Assembly: GCA_016702605.1 (NCBI GenBank)
Contig: JADJDQ010000002.1
Location: 1 to 64,000, forward strand
Direction of reading: 5' to 3'
Source: Candidatus Intricatilinea gracilis
GTDB lineage: Bacteria; Pseudomonadota; Gammaproteobacteria; Burkholderiales; Burkholderiaceae_C
Length of the DNA: 64,000 nucleotides
Below the pieces are notes generated by a model. It was given only the letters and a program-made list of their open reading frames with translations, had not been told where the DNA came from and did no database searches. Every line of letters starts with the position of its first letter. Position 1 is the first letter of the stretch. Shown here one piece after another: positions 24,025 through 33,996 of the stretch. Position numbers and translations under genes: made by a program.

Positions 24025-26379
24025 TCAGTCTTCCTTGCGCTGGGGCACAAGGATGTCGCGGTTGCCATTGGTCGCCATGCCGGAGACCAGGCCGGCCTGC
24101 TCCATCTGGTCGAGCAGGCGCGCCGCACGGTTGTAGCCGATGCGCAGGTGGCGTTGCACCAGCGAGATGGAAGCCCGGCGGTGCTGCAGCACCACGGCCA
24201 CGGCCTGGTCATACAGGCTGTCGGACTCGGGGTCGGCGTTGCCCCCCGGGCTGCCGTCGGACGGGTCGCCGTCGGCGTCGAGAGCACCCCCTTCGAGGAT
24301 GCCGTCGATGTAGTTGGGCGCGCCCTGGCTCTTGAGGTAGGTGACGACGCGGTGCACCTCGTCGTCACTCACGAAGGCGCCGTGCACCCGCACCGGCTGG
24401 CCGGTGCCGGGTGCGAGGTAGAGCATGTCGCCCTGGCCCAGCAGCGCTTCGGCGCCCATCTGGTCGAGGATGGTGCGGCTGTCGATCTTGCTCGACACCT
24501 GGAACGAAATACGTGTGGGGATGTTGGCCTTGATGAGGCCGGTGATCACGTCCACGCTCGGGCGCTGGGTGGCCAGGATCAGGTGGATGCCCGAGGCGCG
24601 CGCCTTCTGCGCCAGGCGGGCGATGAGCTCTTCGATCTTCTTGCCCACCACCATCATCAGGTCGGCGAGTTCGTCGATCACCACCACGATGTGTGGCATG
24701 CGTGTCAGCGGCTCGGGCGCGTCGGGCGTAAGGCTGAAGGGGTTGGGGATGAGTTCACCGCGCTCATGCGCTTCGGCGATCTTCTTGTTCGCGCTGGCCA
24801 GGTTGCGCACACCCAGCTTGCTGAGCACGCGGTAGCGCCGGTCCATCTCGGTGACACACCAGGTCAGCGCATTGGCGGCCTGCTTCATGTCGGTGACCAC
24901 CGGCGCCAGCAAATGCGGTATGCCTTCGTAGACGCTCATCTCGAGCATCTTGGGGTCGATCAGGATGAGCCGCACATCGTTGGCCTCGGCCTTGTACAGC
25001 AGGCTCAGGATCATGGCGTTGATGCCGACCGACTTGCCCGAGCCGGTGGTGCCGGCCACCAGCAGATGCGGCATCTTCGCCAGGTCGGCCACCATGGGGG
25101 CACCACCGATGTCCTTGCCCAGACCCATGGTGAGTTGGCTGGCCGCGCTGTGATAGACCTGCGAGCCCAGGATCTCGGCCAGCCGGATGGTCTGGCGCTT
25201 CACGTTGGGCAATTCGAGCGCCATGCAGTTCTTGCCCGGGATGGTCTCGACCACACGGATCGACACCAGGCTGAGCGAACGCGCCAGGTCGCGCGCCAGG
25301 CCGACGATCTGCGCGCCCTTCACACCCGTGGCCGGCTCGATCTCGTAGCGAGTGATCACCGGGCCGGGCTGAGCCGCCACCACACGCACCTCGACGCCAA
25401 AGTCCTTGAGCTTTTTCTCGATCAGCCGGCTCGTCATCTCGAGTGATTCGGTGGTGATCGCCTCTTGCTTGCCGGTGGCGGCGTCGAGCAGATCGACCTG
25501 CGGCAGCTTGGTGTCGTGCGAGTCGACAAAGAGCTTGTGCTGGCGCTCTTCGGCCACCCGCGCCGAACGCGGCACCTCGACCACGGCCGGAGCTATCACC
25601 AGCGGCGGCTGATCTTCGACATGGCGCTCCACATCGACCACGGCAGCACGTTCCCGTTGTGCCTGCTCGCCTAGACGCACGTCGCGCGCACGTTCGATGC
25701 GTTCGTGTCGGCGATCGCGCCACACATCGACCAGGGCACCGATACGTTCCGATACTTCGAGCCATGAAAAGCCGAAGGCCCATCCCAGTCCGGCAAGCAA
25801 CAAGACGATGAGGCACAAGCCGCTGCCGACAAATCCCAGGCCCTGCAAGGCCAGCGGGCCGAGACTGGCGCCCAGCAAACCACCGGCATGGGCGCCGGCC
25901 AGATCGGCCTCGAAGCGATAGAGCCGCGTCCATTCGAGTGCACAACTGGCACACAAGACCAACAGCAAGCCCAGTGCAGCCAGCCAGGCCGGCCGACGCG
26001 GCGCAGCCGGCGTCGATTGGCCGGCGCGCAACCAACCAGCCACCAGCATCAACCAACCGTTGACGGCAAACAGCAGCGCCCACCAGGCCGAACGGCCCAG
26101 CAAGACGTAGGAGATATCGGACAACCAGGCGCCGAACCAGCCGGCCAGATTGCGCACGGGTTGACCGTCACCCGAGGTGGAAAAAGCGGCGTCGCCCAGG
26201 TCGTGGCTGAGCATGGCCAAGGCCCACAGGCCGATCAGCAGGCCGCCGAGGACGACACCTACCTGGCCAGCCCAACGCGTCGATGCACCGGCCGCGCGCG
26301 ACCCGTCGGCACCGAGGGCGCCAGACAGGTCGGTCTCGTGTGTGCCTGCACCACGCAGTGAACCCAAGGGGAAACTCAT
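24025..26379 (-). CDS. ftsK: DNA translocase FtsK
   Basis: A 784-residue protein. About residues 35-215 carry four membrane helices; the motor domain has Walker A GTTGSGKSVGINAM and Walker B VVVIDELADLM. The C-terminal gamma winged helix (SISLVQRHLRIGYNRAARLLDQM) reads KOPS sites and activates XerCD at dif. The long Pro/Gln linker of E. coli FtsK is absent, as in many betaproteobacteria. It acts at the division septum in chromosome segregation. Confidence 0.96.
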   Translation of the reverse strand: MSFPLGSLRGAGTHETDLSGALGADGSRAAGASTRWAGQVGVVLGGLLIGLWALAMLSHDLGDAAFSTSGDGQPVRNLAGWFGAWLSDISYVLLGRSAWWALLFAVNGWLMLVAGWLRAGQSTPAAPRRPAWLAALGLLLVLCASCALEWTRLYRFEADLAGAHAGGLLGASLGPLALQGLGFVGSGLCLIVLLLAGLGWAFGFSWLEVSERIGALVDVWRDRRHERIERARDVRLGEQAQRERAAVVDVERHVEDQPPLVIAPAVVEVPRSARVAEERQHKLFVDSHDTKLPQVDLLDAATGKQEAITTESLEMTSRLIEKKLKDFGVEVRVVAAQPGPVITRYEIEPATGVKGAQIVGLARDLARSLSLVSIRVVETIPGKNCMALELPNVKRQTIRLAEILGSQVYHSAASQLTMGLGKDIGGAPMVADLAKMPHLLVAGTTGSGKSVGINAMILSLLYKAEANDVRLILIDPKMLEMSVYEGIPHLLAPVVTDMKQAANALTWCVTEMDRRYRVLSKLGVRNLASANKKIAEAHERGELIPNPFSLTPDAPEPLTRMPHIVVVIDELADLMMVVGKKIEELIARLAQKARASGIHLILATQRPSVDVITGLIKANIPTRISFQVSSKIDSRTILDQMGAEALLGQGDMLYLAPGTGQPVRVHGAFVSDDEVHRVVTYLKSQGAPNYIDGILEGGALDADGDPSDGSPGGNADPESDSLYDQAVAVVLQHRRASISLVQRHLRIGYNRAARLLDQMEQAGLVSGMATNGNRDILVPQRKED

Positions 26380-26491
26380 GGCGACGATTGTCCGCGATAA
26401 GGTCGCGGTGGCGCGAATTCACCGCGCCAGAACCTCGTCATGCAGCCAGCGCGGGCGCCTGGCCCTGCGCGAGCAGCAGGAGCAGCGAGGC

Positions 26492-27160
26492 TTACTGGGT
26501 CGCCAGACGTTCGGTGAGCTTGACCCAGCCGTTGTCCTGAGTCTCGATGAGGCCACGCTCTTCCAAGTCCTTCATGACACGGCTGACCATCTCGCGCGAG
26601 GCGCCGACGACCTTGGCCAGATCCTGGCGCGACACCTTGCTGCGGATGATGCGCACACCTTCCTCGTCCTGCGCCATGTCGAGCAGGGCACGCGCGACGC
26701 GGCCATACACATCGAGCAGCGCCAGCGACTCGATCTGCCGGTCGGCATTGCGCAGACGTGCCACCAGACCACGCAAGATCGAATACGACAGGCTGCTGCT
26801 GTCGGGCAGGCAGGCCGAGAACTCGGTGCGACCGAGCACCAGCACATCGGTCTGCACTTCGGCGCGTACCGTGGCCGAATGTGGCTCGTTGTCGATCAGG
26901 CTCATCTCGCCGAGATAGTCGCCCGGCTCGAACACGGCCAGGATGACCTCGCGGCCCCGGCTGTCCGACGTGACGACACGAGCACGCCCGCTCAAGAGGA
27001 TGAACAGTGCATCCGACTTGCGACCCTGCTCGACGATGATTTCGCCGCGGCGGTAGCGGCGCTTGACGACACCGTCGGCGACGGTTTGCGCCTGCTCGGT
27101 GGTCATCAACGAAAAAAGTGGGACACGTCGAATCAGGTCGAGGTTGGAAAGCATCGCCAT
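26492..27160 (-). CDS. CRP/FNR-family transcriptional regulator
   Basis: A 222-residue regulator. Residues 10-120 form a cyclic-nucleotide-binding fold, including GEMSLIDNEPHSATVRA, close to the cAMP phosphate-binding cassette of CRP. About 130-160 is the dimer helix and 176-205 the helix-turn-helix (SRQDLAKVVGASREMVSRVM). The FNR-type cysteine cluster is absent, so oxygen sensing through Fe-S is unlikely. It is transcribed divergently from trxB. The start at 27160 is set by family length; the much longer upstream frame is a shadow of trxB. Confidence 0.93.
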   Translation of the reverse strand: MAMLSNLDLIRRVPLFSLMTTEQAQTVADGVVKRRYRRGEIIVEQGRKSDALFILLSGRARVVTSDSRGREVILAVFEPGDYLGEMSLIDNEPHSATVRAEVQTDVLVLGRTEFSACLPDSSSLSYSILRGLVARLRNADRQIESLALLDVYGRVARALLDMAQDEEGVRIIRSKVSRQDLAKVVGASREMVSRVMKDLEERGLIETQDNGWVKLTERLATQ

Positions 27161-27520
27161 CGGCTTCACTCCTGCTGGTCTATCGTTGATATTTGTTGCC
27201 CGGGACTGCCGACTTCGGCAACTCCACAAACTCCGTCTGAAACAAGCGCATACAAATTCGGAGATCAGGCTCGAGAATCGCCCGTCAGCTCCAAAATCGC
27301 AAAAAGCGAGTAGATCGGAATGCGCCGGGACTCTACCCGATGCCCCCCCGGTTTGAACAGCGCGAGTGTCACCAAGGTCACGCAACGCGCAAATCCGGAC
27401 GAGACACCGGCACGCCGGCACATGCAGCGAAAATCCCGGCGCAGCGCGACCGCGCGATATCCGATGAAGAATCTCCCCGCGTCGATACCTCGGCGCCCCT
27501 GACCCACTGTGAAAGACGAC
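27161..27520. other. Divergent spacer between the CRP-like gene and trxB
   Basis: About 360 bp with no gene. It must carry both promoters. I saw no clear CRP box (TGTGA-N6-TCACA); the nearest is a loose TCACC/GTCAC pair around 27367-27383. Confidence 0.4.
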
Positions 27521-28477
27521 ATGTCCACTTCCACCACCGTACACGCCAAGGTGCTGATCCTCGGCTCGGGGCCGGCCGGCTACACGGCAGCGATCTACGC
27601 CGCTCGTGCCAACCTTCAACCGCTGCTGGTGACCGGCATGGCTCAAGGCGGGCAGTTGATGACAACGACCGACGTCGACAACTGGCCGGCGGATGTGATG
27701 GGCGTTCAAGGCCCCGAGCTGATGCAACGTTTCCAGCAGCATGCCGAACGATTCAATACCAAGCTGGTGTTCGACCACATCAACCGTGTCGACCTGAGCC
27801 GCCGGCCGTTTGTACTCGAAGGTGACAGCGGCAGCTACAGCTGTGATGCATTGGTCATCGCCACCGGCGCCAGTGCCAAATATCTGGGGCTGGCGTCCGA
27901 GCAGAGTTTCATGGGACGTGGTGTGAGTGGCTGCGCCACCTGCGACGGATTCTTCTATCGCGGCGAAGAGGTCTGCGTGGTCGGCGGCGGCAACACGGCT
28001 GTCGAAGAAGCGCTGTACCTGTCGAACATCGCCACACGAGTGCACCTGGTGCATCGGCGAGACAAGTTCCGCGCCGAGCCCATCATGATCGACAAGGTGC
28101 ACGAGAAGGTCGCCGCCGGGAAGATCGTGTTGCATCTGCATCAGACCCTGGACGAAGTACTGGGTGACAGCAGCGGCGTCACCGGCGTACGTCTGCGCGA
28201 TGCACGCGACGGCAGCACGGCCGATCTGGTCGTCAAGGGATGCTTCATCGCCATCGGCCATCAGCCCAACACCGACATCTTCAAGGACCAGCTGGCCATG
28301 CGTGATGGCTACATCACCACCCGCACCGGCCTGGACGGCTTTGCGACGATGACCAGCGTGCCGGGCGTCTTCGCCGCCGGCGACGTGCAGGATCACGTCT
28401 ACCGCCAGGCCATCACCAGCGCCGGAACAGGTTGCATGGCGGCGCTGGACGCCCAGCGATTTCTCGAACAGAACTGA
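27521..28477 (+). CDS. trxB: Thioredoxin reductase TrxB
   Basis: A 318-residue flavoenzyme that reduces thioredoxin with NADPH. FAD-binding GSGPAGYTAAIYAARA is near the N-terminus, the redox pair is CATC within GCATCDGFFY, the NADPH site is VVGGGNTAVEEALYL, and the C-terminal FAD motif is GVFAAGDVQDHVYRQ. ATG 27521 follows a GAAAGACGAC stretch; an in-frame GTG at 27509 would add four residues. The rpmB promoter begins within 10 bp of its stop. Confidence 0.95.
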   Translation: MSTSTTVHAKVLILGSGPAGYTAAIYAARANLQPLLVTGMAQGGQLMTTTDVDNWPADVMGVQGPELMQRFQQHAERFNTKLVFDHINRVDLSRRPFVLEGDSGSYSCDALVIATGASAKYLGLASEQSFMGRGVSGCATCDGFFYRGEEVCVVGGGNTAVEEALYLSNIATRVHLVHRRDKFRAEPIMIDKVHEKVAAGKIVLHLHQTLDEVLGDSSGVTGVRLRDARDGSTADLVVKGCFIAIGHQPNTDIFKDQLAMRDGYITTRTGLDGFATMTSVPGVFAAGDVQDHVYRQAITSAGTGCMAALDAQRFLEQN

Positions 28478-28483
28478 GCCCTC

Positions 28484-28512
28484 TGGTCAGTGCGGCTGGC
28501 GCGGTCTATAAT
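28484..28512 (+). promoter_or_regulatory. Sigma-70 promoter of rpmB-rpmG
   Basis: TGGTCA (4 of 6 to the -35 consensus), a 17-base spacer and a perfect TATAAT at 28507-28512 lie just after the trxB stop. The GC-rich bases after the -10 hexamer are typical of stringently controlled ribosomal genes. It leaves a leader of about 165 bases before rpmB. Confidence 0.7.
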
Positions 28513-28683
28513 CCGCGTTTTGCCGCAAGCGAAGGTCGCAGGCAACGGTCTCGGTAGGCTGGGTAGCAGCGTCTGCCCAAGTCGTCGAAGATCGTTCCTA
28601 GCTTCACATGTGCAGGCGTCGATCAGGTCATAACGAGCCTGGCACCGATGCCATTTCGAACCAAAATCGTCTGGAGCAGCGTC

Positions 28684-28917
28684 ATGGCACGCGTCTGTCA
28701 AGTTACGGGCAAACGTCCGATGGTGGGAAACAATGTCTCCCACGCCAACAACAAAACCAAGCGCCGCTGGCTGCCCAACCTGCAGTACCGCCGCTTCTGG
28801 ATGGAGAGCGAGAACCGCTGGGTGCGCTTGCGCATCAGCAATGCGGCGCTGCGGCTGATCGACAAGGTCGGCATCGACCAGATCGTCGCCGACCTGCGCT
28901 CCAAGGGCGAACTCTGA
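28684..28917 (+). CDS. rpmB: 50S ribosomal protein L28
   Basis: A 77-residue protein beginning MARVCQVTGKRPMVGNNVSH, diagnostic for L28, and of normal length. It is followed 26 bp later by rpmG, the usual pairing. Confidence 0.98.
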   Translation: MARVCQVTGKRPMVGNNVSHANNKTKRRWLPNLQYRRFWMESENRWVRLRISNAALRLIDKVGIDQIVADLRSKGEL

Positions 28918-28943
28918 TCCACGACTGATCCAGGAAACGCATC

Positions 28944-29111
28944 ATGGCCAAGAGCATCCGCGACAAGATCAAGCTGGAGTCGACCGCAGGCACCGGTCAC
29001 TTCTACACCACGACCAAGAACAAGAAGACGACGCCCGGTAAGCTCGAATTCCTGAAGTTCGATCCCAAGGCACGCAAACACGTCCTGTACAAGGAAATCA
29101 AGCTCAAGTAA
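28944..29111 (+). CDS. rpmG: 50S ribosomal protein L33
   Basis: A 55-residue protein (MAKSIRDKIKLESTAGTGHF) of the cysteine-free L33 type, so it does not bind zinc. Second gene of the rpmB-rpmG transcript, which ends at the hairpin 47 bp downstream. Confidence 0.98.
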   Translation: MAKSIRDKIKLESTAGTGHFYTTTKNKKTTPGKLEFLKFDPKARKHVLYKEIKLK

Positions 29112-29157
29112 GCGGCATCTGGCCGGCCCCAGGCTGGTCGATGTCGAAGCTCGAGAC

Positions 29158-29190
29158 AAGGCCCGCACGGAGTTTCCGTCGGGCCTTTTG
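29158..29190 (+). terminator. Intrinsic terminator of rpmB-rpmG
   Basis: The stem AAGGCCCG/CGGGCCTT, continued by ACGGA/TCCGT past one unpaired C, closes a 3-base loop and is followed by T residues. It lies 47 bp after the rpmG stop. Confidence 0.88.
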
Positions 29191-29391
29191 TGTTGCCGGT
29201 GACACATCCGGATCTGGTTGCAGGCCCGCGCGGCAAATCACCGCACCCCAAAGTCACGCGTTTCATCCCCCAAAGGTGGGAAGCTGGACGTGGCCCCTAA
29301 GCAAGCGACCACCCTAAAGTCGACCATGTCGTGAACATTCCTCTGGAATGCCAACGTCAGTCGATGACACGGTCGTGCGGGAGGTGTCGCC

Positions 29392-31143
29392 ATGAGATTT
29401 TTTCGGACCCTGGCCTGCGTGCTCGGTCTTTGGGCCACGGCAGCCTCTGGGCAATCGATCGATCCGACCAGGGCGCGGGCAACCATCGGTGACCCGCTCG
29501 ACCTCGAGGTCCTGGTGCGGACCACGCCCGAACTCGGTGCTGCACGCCTCGACAGGTCCTGTGTGCAGGCCGAGGTGCTCGATGGTCAACGTGTCATCGA
29601 CGACCACGCCCTGGTGATCGACATCGATCCGGCAACCGACAACGGCCTCAACCGTCTGCACATACGCCATGCTGCGCCGGTGGACGAACCGGTTGTCCAG
29701 GCCCGTGTCTCGCTGACCTGTGGCGCGAATTACACACGCGAGTTCACGGTGCTCCCGAAGGTCGGCACCCGCCCCACGGGAGCGGCACGCGCTACAACGA
29801 CTAAGCACCGGATTCGCCCGGCAGGGGCCCGCGCAAATCCGGCCCCGCCCGGCCGAACGGCGGTATCAGGTTCGCCTATGTCGTCGCCCATCACGCCGGC
29901 CGACGTCAAAGCGTCGGGTGTTTCCACGCCCTTCAACGGCACGCAGTTGGCCGCTTCACACGCCAATGGCGGTGATGTCGAGGCCCTGGCGCGCTCAGTG
30001 CTGCGTCTGTTCCAGGCCGCGGGACTCGATCTGCAGCGCTCGTCTCAAGGGCTGCTCGACCTGCAAAGACCCGACCACACGGCAAGCCTGGCAGTCGCAG
30101 ACAGCAAATACCTGATGCAGGAGGTTCAGCGCCTGCGCAGTGAATCGCAGCAATCGGCTACCGCCCTCGCGTCACTCCATGCCCGCATCGAACGCGCTGA
30201 AAACGACCGCTGGCTCCACGCCACCTGGGCCGTGCTGGCCGTGGTCGCCGGCCTGGTTACTCTGCTGATCGCACTGCGGGTCGCCGAAGTTGCCGCACCG
30301 GCGCTGCTGCGCCGCTTCTCGCGCCGCACGGCAATTGACGATGCCAGGTCCGGCGACAAACCGGCAAAACAGGGCTCGTCGATCGAGCAATACTTGAACG
30401 ATATCGGGGCCCGCCCGCTATCGACGCCGAGCGAAAGCCCCGCAGTCCTTGCGCCACAGCAACCTGCAGCAGCCACTGCGCCAGGCGTAGCCACGCTCGA
30501 CTCCAACACGCTGGCATTCGACGAGACAGACCTGCTGGCAGGCGCCACATCTGCCCCGCCGGTCGCGTCTGCCACACCTGGCCGCGGCCAACTCCAGGCG
30601 GTCCCGGCGGGCCATCCACTGCAGGCAAGTCCTCGACCCAATCGATGGTCCCATGCGGAGTTTGGCCCGCCAAGTCTGGATCATCGGCGAGTGCGACTGC
30701 ACCGTGACGACATCGACAAGGCGATCCACGACGGATACCTCGGCTTTGCCCTCGTGATGCTCGAACAACTGCTGTACAGCGGCGAAGGCAAACACCCCTG
30801 GGTGTTGATGCGCCTGATCGACGTCTATCGCCAATTGCGCCAGCAGGACAACCACGAGCGCGTCTGCGCCGAGATCGAGGCGCTCTACAACGTTCGAGTC
30901 CCTGGTTACGACGCGGCGCCAGACCCTGCCGAAGCCAACGACTCACTCGACCAGATCGACGAATGGCCGGCCTTGAAGACGGCCTGGCCAGGGCATGAGG
31001 CATCACCCCTGATTGCCGGATGCCTGCTGCGGGGCAATCGACTCACCGACCACAGCGCGGCCACATTTGCGGACTTGTTGTTCCTGCACGAACTGGCCGA
31101 GATTCGCGATGCACCACCCGAGATGGACGCCCTGGCCGCCTGA
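29392..31143 (+). CDS. FimV/TspA-like single-span envelope protein
   Basis: A 583-residue protein with a signal peptide (MRFFRTLACVLGLWATAASG). Residues about 20-125 form a beta-rich exported domain with two Cys. Then come a Pro-rich linker, a short coiled coil (about 240-268), one membrane helix (about 276-297) and a cytoplasmic part ending in a TPR-like segment (about 440-510). This order recalls the pole-organising FimV/HubP/TspA proteins, but no LysM signature is obvious, so the assignment is by architecture. It starts at ATG 29392 behind GGGAGGTG and stands alone after the rpmG terminator. Confidence 0.75.
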   Translation: MRFFRTLACVLGLWATAASGQSIDPTRARATIGDPLDLEVLVRTTPELGAARLDRSCVQAEVLDGQRVIDDHALVIDIDPATDNGLNRLHIRHAAPVDEPVVQARVSLTCGANYTREFTVLPKVGTRPTGAARATTTKHRIRPAGARANPAPPGRTAVSGSPMSSPITPADVKASGVSTPFNGTQLAASHANGGDVEALARSVLRLFQAAGLDLQRSSQGLLDLQRPDHTASLAVADSKYLMQEVQRLRSESQQSATALASLHARIERAENDRWLHATWAVLAVVAGLVTLLIALRVAEVAAPALLRRFSRRTAIDDARSGDKPAKQGSSIEQYLNDIGARPLSTPSESPAVLAPQQPAAATAPGVATLDSNTLAFDETDLLAGATSAPPVASATPGRGQLQAVPAGHPLQASPRPNRWSHAEFGPPSLDHRRVRLHRDDIDKAIHDGYLGFALVMLEQLLYSGEGKHPWVLMRLIDVYRQLRQQDNHERVCAEIEALYNVRVPGYDAAPDPAEANDSLDQIDEWPALKTAWPGHEASPLIAGCLLRGNRLTDHSAATFADLLFLHELAEIRDAPPEMDALAA

Positions 31144-31196
31144 TCGCGCCGACCGGGCAACGGCGCTGCCGGCCGAACCCGCAGCCTCAACGGCAG

Positions 31197-32420
31197 CTAG
31201 ACACGCACCGCTCGCAGTTGCTGCGAGAACTGCTGCAAGGTGGCGATGCCACTTTGCTCGGCCTTGTGGCACCAGGCCTGCAGATCGGCCACCAGCTGGT
31301 CGGCCGACACGTTGGAGCGGGTCCACAACATGCGCAACTCTTCGCGCATGACCACCAGCTTCTCGAGCACCGGGCTGTGTTCGAGTGCGACAGCCACTTC
31401 GCGCTTGATCGCCGGGGGAATCTTGTCGTCGTCGCGGTGCAGCCAGCGCTGCGCCAGCCGCATGCGGGCCAGCAATTGGCCGTCGCTCGCACCTTGCGCC
31501 TTGAGTTTGGCAAGTTCGGACTTACACACACTGCGCAAACCACGAGCGTAATTGGCCATCACCTCGTACCGGTTGGTGATCAGCGCCTCGAGGGTCTGAC
31601 CATCGGCCACAGCCTTGACCGTGCCCAGCCTGATCTGCGGTGCGGTCTTGCGCACCTTGGCCAGACCCATCAACTCCATCGTGCGGATGTACAGCCAGCC
31701 GATGTCGAACTCGTACCACTTGACCGACAGCTTGGCCGATGTCGGATAGGTGTGGTGGTTGTTGTGCAGCTCTTCGCCGCCGATGATCAGGCCCCAGGGC
31801 GACACATTGGTCGACGCGTCGGCCGCCTCGAAGTTGCGATAACCCCAGTAGTGACCGATGCCGTTGATGATGCCGGCTGCCGTGATCGGGATCCAGATCA
31901 TCTGCACGGCCCACACCGTGACACCCGCCGCGCCGAACAGCAGCACGTTGACGATCATCATCACCCCCACGCCCTGCCACGAAAAACGCGTGTACAGGTT
32001 GCGTTCGAGCCAGTCGTCGGGCGTGCCGTGGCCGTACCTGGCGAGTGTTTCGAGGTTCTTCGCTTCCTTGCGGTAGAGCTCGCTGCCGGTCAGCAACACG
32101 GTCTTGATGCCGTGTGCCACGGGGCTATGCGGGTCGTCCTGGGTCTCGCATTTGGCGTGGTGCTTGCGGTGGATGGCGACCCATTCCTTGGTCACCATGC
32201 CGGTGGTCAGCCACAACCAGCAACGAAAGAAGTGCGACGGAATCGCATGTAGTTCGAGCGCACGGTGCGCCTGAGCGCGGTGCAGAAAGATCGTCACCGA
32301 GGCGATCGTCAGATGTGTGACCACCAGGGTGTACAGCACGATCTGCCCAACGCCCGCATCGAGCAGGCCGTCGGCCAGCAAGTTGACGAGCGCGGACCAG
32401 ATCTGCATCAGTTCTGTCAT
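31197..32420 (-). CDS. Membrane fatty-acid (acyl-CoA) desaturase
   Basis: A 407-residue integral-membrane di-iron enzyme with the three histidine boxes HRAQAHRALELH, HRKHHAKC and GEELHNNHHTYP, separated by hydrophobic spans. It inserts a double bond, probably delta-9, into acyl chains. The C-terminal 150 residues are a soluble helical extension common to betaproteobacterial members. ATG 32420 was chosen with GAAAG upstream; a TTG two codons earlier is possible. It faces the FimV-like gene tail to tail. Confidence 0.92.
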   Translation of the reverse strand: MTELMQIWSALVNLLADGLLDAGVGQIVLYTLVVTHLTIASVTIFLHRAQAHRALELHAIPSHFFRCWLWLTTGMVTKEWVAIHRKHHAKCETQDDPHSPVAHGIKTVLLTGSELYRKEAKNLETLARYGHGTPDDWLERNLYTRFSWQGVGVMMIVNVLLFGAAGVTVWAVQMIWIPITAAGIINGIGHYWGYRNFEAADASTNVSPWGLIIGGEELHNNHHTYPTSAKLSVKWYEFDIGWLYIRTMELMGLAKVRKTAPQIRLGTVKAVADGQTLEALITNRYEVMANYARGLRSVCKSELAKLKAQGASDGQLLARMRLAQRWLHRDDDKIPPAIKREVAVALEHSPVLEKLVVMREELRMLWTRSNVSADQLVADLQAWCHKAEQSGIATLQQFSQQLRAVRV

Positions 32421-32632
32421 GAACAACTTTCAGGCAAGAGAGCTAAAGCGCGCGGATGGCGACAGGGGAAGTGCGCCAAGCGGCCGCGTCGAGCGCATGC
32501 GCACCTGTGTGCGAAGGCGCAACACAAGAACAACGATTGTAATTGGCACCCTTTTCGGCGCATCGGGATAACCGAGCGCAAACGACGTCGTTCAACGCCT
32601 TGCGCCGACATGCCCCCGCCCGGCAGTGCTCG

Positions 32633-33889
32633 TCAGCGACGCTGCCAGATCGCGGCGAAGAACCCGTCGGTGCCGTGCCGATGCGGCCACAGGCGCAGGC
32701 GGCCGTCCTGCACCAGCGTGCCGGCGTCGGCCACACGCTGCGACGTCAGCACCTGAGCCACGTCCATCGGCTCGAACTCGGGGTGCGCAGCCGAGAAGGC
32801 ATCGGCGACTGCCTCGTTCTCCTCGTCGAGCAGACTGCAGGTGGCATAGACCAGCCGCCCACCGGGCTTGACCAGGCGCGAAGCACTGGCCAGGATGGTC
32901 GCCTGCTTCCCGGCCATGTGCTGCACCTGCTGCGGGTTCTGGCGCCACTTGAGGTCGGGGTTGCGCCTGAGGGTGCCCAGGCCCGAACACGGCGCGTCGA
33001 CCAGCACCCGGTCGATCTTGCCGGCCAGGCGCTTGATGCGATCGTCGCGCTCATGCGCAATGGCGATCGGATAGACGTTGGACAGGCCGCTGCGCGCCAG
33101 TCGCGGCCGCAGCGCCGACAGCCGATGCGCCGACGTGTCGAAGGCGTACAGCCGCCCGGTGTTGCGCATCATGGCGCCCAGTGCCAGCGTCTTGCCACCG
33201 GCACCGGCGCAGAAATCAGCCACCATCTCGCCGCGGCGGGCTTCGGTCAGCAGCGCCAGCAACTGGCTGCCTTCGTCCTGCACCTCGAAATCACCTTGCT
33301 CGAACGACGGCGTGCGTGTCACCTGCGGCTTGCCGCCCATGCGCAGACCCCACGGCGACCAGGCGGTGGGTTTGCAGGCCCAGCCGAAGTCGGCCATGGC
33401 TTGCTGCACAGCCTCGAGCTTGGCCTTGGCCACGTTGACACGCAGGTCGAGTGTGGCCGGCTGAAGCAGCGATTCGGCCAGCGGCCAGAAGTCGTCGCCG
33501 AGTTTGGCCTGCAGCAACTGGGCCAGCCAGTCGGGCAGGTTGTGGCGTTGCGCCTCACCCAGCGGCTGCAAGGCGGTGACACGTGCCTTGGCAATCCACT
33601 CGCGTTCGTCGGGCGCCAGTGCAGCCTCGATGAATGCCTCGTTGCCGCTCCAGGCCAGCGCGGCAAGGCGGCGTTCGAGCGCGCCGTAGCCGGTCTTGGC
33701 CAGGTGTTGCCACTTGAGCCGCTCGCGTAGTACGGCATACACCGTGTCGGCCAGGGCGTGGCGCTCACGCGCACCGATGTCTCGATGGTGGCGGAAGAAC
33801 GCCGCCATCAACGTGTCGGTGGGGGCGTCGAAGAGCAGAACGCTGCGCAGCAGCTCGGAGGCGAGGTCCAGAAGGGCACGGGGATGCAT
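32633..33889 (-). CDS. rsmB: rRNA cytosine-C5 methyltransferase, RsmB/NOP2 family
   Basis: A 418-residue SAM-dependent RNA methyltransferase. SAM motif I is DFCAGAGGKTLALGA, the catalytic motifs are VDAPCSGLGTLRRNPD and YATCSLL with both conserved Cys. The N-terminal part is a helical RNA-binding domain. E. coli RsmB modifies C967 of 16S rRNA; the exact target here could be another of the RsmB/RsmF class. ATG 33889 gives family length. Confidence 0.88.
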   Translation of the reverse strand: MHPRALLDLASELLRSVLLFDAPTDTLMAAFFRHHRDIGARERHALADTVYAVLRERLKWQHLAKTGYGALERRLAALAWSGNEAFIEAALAPDEREWIAKARVTALQPLGEAQRHNLPDWLAQLLQAKLGDDFWPLAESLLQPATLDLRVNVAKAKLEAVQQAMADFGWACKPTAWSPWGLRMGGKPQVTRTPSFEQGDFEVQDEGSQLLALLTEARRGEMVADFCAGAGGKTLALGAMMRNTGRLYAFDTSAHRLSALRPRLARSGLSNVYPIAIAHERDDRIKRLAGKIDRVLVDAPCSGLGTLRRNPDLKWRQNPQQVQHMAGKQATILASASRLVKPGGRLVYATCSLLDEENEAVADAFSAAHPEFEPMDVAQVLTSQRVADAGTLVQDGRLRLWPHRHGTDGFFAAIWQRR

Positions 33890-33996
33890 CGCGCGATTAT
33901 CCCTGCCGGGTCGAGCCCACCCGAACCGGTGCACCGCGTCCCTGCACGAGCACGACCAAACCTGCGGGGCGCGCCGACCGCCGCAGCGTCAAGGCG

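Noticed and set aside
27361..27390. CRP box in the divergent spacer upstream of trxB
   Set aside because: The two half-sites are not a proper inverted pair (TGTGA-N6-TCACA is not met).
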